Assembly (NCBI RefSeq): GCF_000003855.2
Contig: NW_003101641.1
Span: 165,994 to 187,287 of the forward strand
Reading direction: 5' to 3'
Length of the DNA stretch: 21,294 bases
Source: Blastomyces gilchristii SLH14081
Lineage: Eukaryota; Ascomycota; Eurotiomycetes; Onygenales; Ajellomycetaceae
Position 1 is the first letter of the stretch; each line of letters begins with the position of its first letter. Positions 19,041 to 21,294 of the stretch are shown one piece after another. Under the pieces are notes generated by a model. The model did not search any database and was not told the DNA's origin. It was given only the letters and a program-made list of their open reading frames with translations. The position numbers and the translations under genes are program-made.

Positions 19041-19183
19041 ATGATTATTATTATTATTCTATTATACTTATATACAAGTAAAGCTTATAATGAGTTTTTA
19101 TATAATGATAAATACAGACTAAGTGTTAATTATACAGAAAGAAATACAGATGTTAAAATCATATCAAGATAATAAGAATATAG
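19041..19183 (-). mobile_element. R3 repeat, copy 2
   Basis: It matches copy 1 at 17904-18035 and 18542-18556 without the R1 insert, giving the empty site for R1. The TTA-repeat stretch at 19041-19060 would be its 3' tail on the minus strand. It joins R2 copy 2 directly at 19184. Confidence 0.75.
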
Positions 19184-19349
19184 TGTGGTTCGGAAGAACG
19201 TACGACCGCCGGATAATACGCGGCCGCTTCCGAACATGCTTACGAATGTAAAGGGGCCATAGCAGCCACTAATTAATTTAGTATAATGTATATAAGAAGC
19301 CGGTGTACGCCTGTAATTATACACTAGCTCAAGCAACCTTTGAATCACA
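19184..19349. repeat. R2 repeat, copy 2 (166 bp, GC-rich version)
   Basis: This is the least mutated R2, rich in CpG. It starts TGTGGTTCGGAAG and ends CCTTTGAATCACA, imperfect inverted ends. GTTCGGAAG (19188-19196) and CTTCCGAAC (19227-19235) form a perfect 9-bp stem whose 30-base loop contains further GC-rich complementarity. It matches 13438-13603 without gaps in total length. No target duplication was found at its ends. Confidence 0.85.
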
Positions 19350-20421
19350 TCTGATAGCATGTCTAAAAACTGATAAGAAGTGCAGGTTTCTTCAGAATGT
19401 GTAAGAATAAGTGCTCGCAGGCGATTATTCGGGTGTTTGCAGCTTGGCGTGATATGTACTGTTAACTACTAGAAGTATTCACAGTAGAAAGATAAAATAT
19501 AGAGATTAAATGTATAATAGCATTCAAGCTGAGTTGTAAATAGTATTTACAAACTCCAGTCTATATAGTTATGTGTAGTCAAGAGCTGCTAGCTCTATTA
19601 ATTATGTGAGAGATAGAAATAGAGATAAAGAATCTGTAAGAAGTGAGATTTCTTATATACTCTTCTCTCTTTAAGACTTTATCTGCAAAGCCTTTCACTG
19701 AGTGACTTCATAGAATCAGCTCAGCACTGCAGTGATACTCACTAAAAATCCTTTATATCTATAAAAAATCTCAGTGAGAAAAAATCTCTTATCACTATGA
19801 AGAAAAAAGAGTCTGTCACTCAGTTTCTTATTCTGCAAGGTTCTTTGTAGTCTACAGATTCTTCTCTAACTATTACACAGATTCATCTTATATCTTTTAT
19901 ACAGAAGGGTTTCAGTTGACTCTCAATCATTTTTATAAGATTCTTATATAATCATCATACAGATTTATCTCACAGATGAATCACTCTTTATAAGATCACT
20001 CTTATCAAAGAGAAACATTTGTAAGTTAATCTTTCACTTATTCTTATAAATCATTGTTCTTTAACACTATAGAATTGTGAGAAATTTTTCATTCTTTTAT
20101 CAACTCTGTAGAATTGTAGAATCAAGATATCTGTGATCTGCAATCACTCTTTATAGTCATATAGAAAGATTCAGATCTGTGATTTATAATTACTCTTATT
20201 TACTAGAGTAATCTGACTGTTTCACAGAATCACTCACAGTGTAAGTAAACCTCTCTAGAGTAGTATAAATATCTCAGATCTGTTTATAAAACTTCATCTT
20301 CTTTTCTCTTTTTCTATAACAGCTTCTATTCTTATAAACTGTGAGTATTCTTATTTATTCATAAAGTATTTTCACTCAGATGACAGAGAGAGAGTGTTTC
20401 TGACAATGTTCATATATTGAT
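19350..20421. other. unassigned region
   Basis: No gene is recognised on either strand. A short CpG-bearing patch lies at 19411-19453 (GCTCGCAGGCGATTATTCGG). Short inverted repeats are seen (GTAAATAGTATTTAC near 19546; AGAGCTGCTAGCTCT near 19583). From about 19970 to 20220, phrases such as GATCACTCTTAT, AATCACTCTTTAT and AATTACTCTTAT recur irregularly, perhaps decayed direct repeats. It lies downstream of the minus-strand gene at 20422 and may be its 3' flank or an LTR; I cannot tell. Confidence 0.4.
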
Positions 20422-21294
20422 TCAAGAACTTCTTAAGAATAAAAAATTTTTCAATTTTAATATCTTTATAACAATGTCTGGCTGCTGCTGAGCTTCTTGT
20501 GAATATTCTTATAACTTCTCTGATCACTTTTTATCAGCTGATGAAGTAGAAATATCACTGTTTATAATCATATCTTCACTTCTCTCAGCTCTGTCACTGC
20601 ACTCAATCTTTGAGTCAGCAGCTCACTTCATCTCTCTCTCAGATCAGCCTCTGGCTTCAAGCAGTGCAGTCTCTCTCTTTGCTGTAAGTCTTCTCATAAG
20701 TAATTTCTTACAGACTCTAGCTGACAGTTCTTGTGAAGCTCTCAGTGTTGTCAGTGTCTTCTGCAGCTCTGCAGGCCTATAATCATTTCCTCCCTGCCTG
20801 CACAATCTCTGATCAGGCATATGTGAATATGTCTAGGTTTCTCATCAATAATCCTCACACCGCAGCGCATTTTCACAATTCCATTGTCAATGAGAGATGA
20901 GTCTCTGAGTATTCACAAAATCTGAGTAATCAAGGCAATGCAAATGCCATGAATTTGTGATAGAAGTTGACCTGAATAGATGAGCTCTCTCTCTGTGTTT
21001 CAATTATTTCTGAGCTGAATACTTCAGCACAACTGAGAGAGTGAACACAGCTTCATAAGAGATATCTGATCACACATGCAGATGACCAGCTCTCAAGACT
21101 CTGTCACAACTGTGTGTACCCTGATATCTGACTTCTCTGAAGTCTGTGCATTTCTGGCAGTTTTTATGTCAAATGTAATAATTGTCTGTACTGCAGATAT
21201 AATACTCTCTACTTCTTTAAAGAGAGAATTGATAGTTGTAAGAGATTTGAGTATCACAGATATTAATGATATGATATAAGTTTTCTTTGTTTTT
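20422..21294 (-). pseudogene. zinc-finger/coiled-coil protein gene, degenerate (fungal repeat-associated)
   Basis: One minus-strand frame can be followed from about 21270 to a TGA stop at 20422-20424 with no net indel. It is broken mainly by TGA, plus a few TAA and TAG. Two Cys-rich clusters are visible: NCQKCTDF near 21140, and WNCENALRCEDY then DQRLCRQGGNDY (about 20785-20885), which look like C-x2-C-x6-C fingers with some Cys changed to Tyr or lost. Then come a Leu/Arg/Lys/Glu-rich helix or coiled coil (LQKTLTTLRASQELSARVCK, KKLLMRRLTAKRETALLEAR, about 20640-20770) and an acidic Ser-rich tail ending EYSQEAQQQPD. Multi-copy fungal proteins with this finger-plus-coiled-coil plan are common near transposons, but their function is unknown to me. 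The gene continues past the window edge. Open + strand frames over the same bases are Leu/Ser-rich mirror images. Confidence 0.6.

Noticed and set aside
20476..20800. Open + strand frame rich in Ser/Leu (starts MSGCC)
   Set aside because: Its composition is the mirror image of the Lys/Arg/Glu-rich minus-strand frame, which has the Cys clusters and a longer continuous reading.
21076..21279. 67-codon + strand open frame
   Set aside because: It overlaps the minus-strand zinc-finger reading, whose frame is continuous down to 20422; no family resemblance was seen for the + strand product.
1..21294. tRNA or rRNA genes, CRISPR arrays, bacterial operons
   Set aside because: No cloverleaf-like arms, rRNA cores or spaced direct repeats were seen; the element content is fungal nuclear.
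1..21294. Mitochondrial origin suggested by AT content and TGA within frames
   Set aside because: Chromovirus, copia and LINE elements are nuclear, and the least mutated copy uses TGG for Trp beside TGA.

Overview
The window looks like nuclear DNA of a filamentous fungus, probably a Pezizomycotina ascomycete. It is a very AT-rich 'transposon graveyard' with no intact host gene that I can recognise. The organism call rests on the element set: a chromodomain Ty3/gypsy element, a LINE with APE endonuclease, RT, RNase H and a C-terminal Cys motif (Tad-like), a Ty1/copia element, short 8-bp-TSD elements, and C-to-T/G-to-A hypermutation that spares reading frame. This is inference; no species was identified.

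Layout. 1-5890 is a Ty3/gypsy chromovirus on the + strand: a gag-like part, then protease, RT (YLDN), RNase H, integrase and chromodomain, with a possible 3' LTR at 5941-6195. A 5'-truncated LINE copy (4342-5485, minus strand) is inserted in it, flanked by a perfect 12-bp target duplication. If the insert is skipped, the gypsy pol stays in one frame from protease to chromodomain. 6209-6713 is one copy of a 505-bp short element (R1). About 6722-13102 is a near full-length copy of the same LINE on the + strand: 5' UTR, ORF1 with Ser-rich stretch and CCHC knuckles, ORF2 with endonuclease, RT and RNase H, a 3' UTR with a perfect hairpin, and an (AAT)n tail. 13438-13603 is a CpG-bearing 166-bp repeat (R2) that abuts a minus-strand Ty1/copia remnant (13604 to about 17000: RT start, integrase, protease, gag). 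17904-19349 holds repeats: R3, a second R1 inserted into R3 with an 8-bp duplication, a second R3 and a second R2. R2 plus R3 may form one SINE-like unit whose tail resembles that of the LINE. 20422-21294 carries, on the minus strand, a degenerate zinc-finger/coiled-coil protein gene of a kind often repeated in fungal genomes.

The elements are linked by nested insertion and by a shared mutation process rather than by a pathway. The most unusual point is the mutation spectrum. CC, GG and CG are almost absent through most of the window while CA and TG are kept, and in-frame stops are mostly TGA at expected Trp (or Arg CGA) codons. Canonical RIP (CpA to TpA) would instead remove CA/TG and give TAA/TAG. 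Short repeats (R2, parts of R1 and R3) keep CpG and GG/CC.
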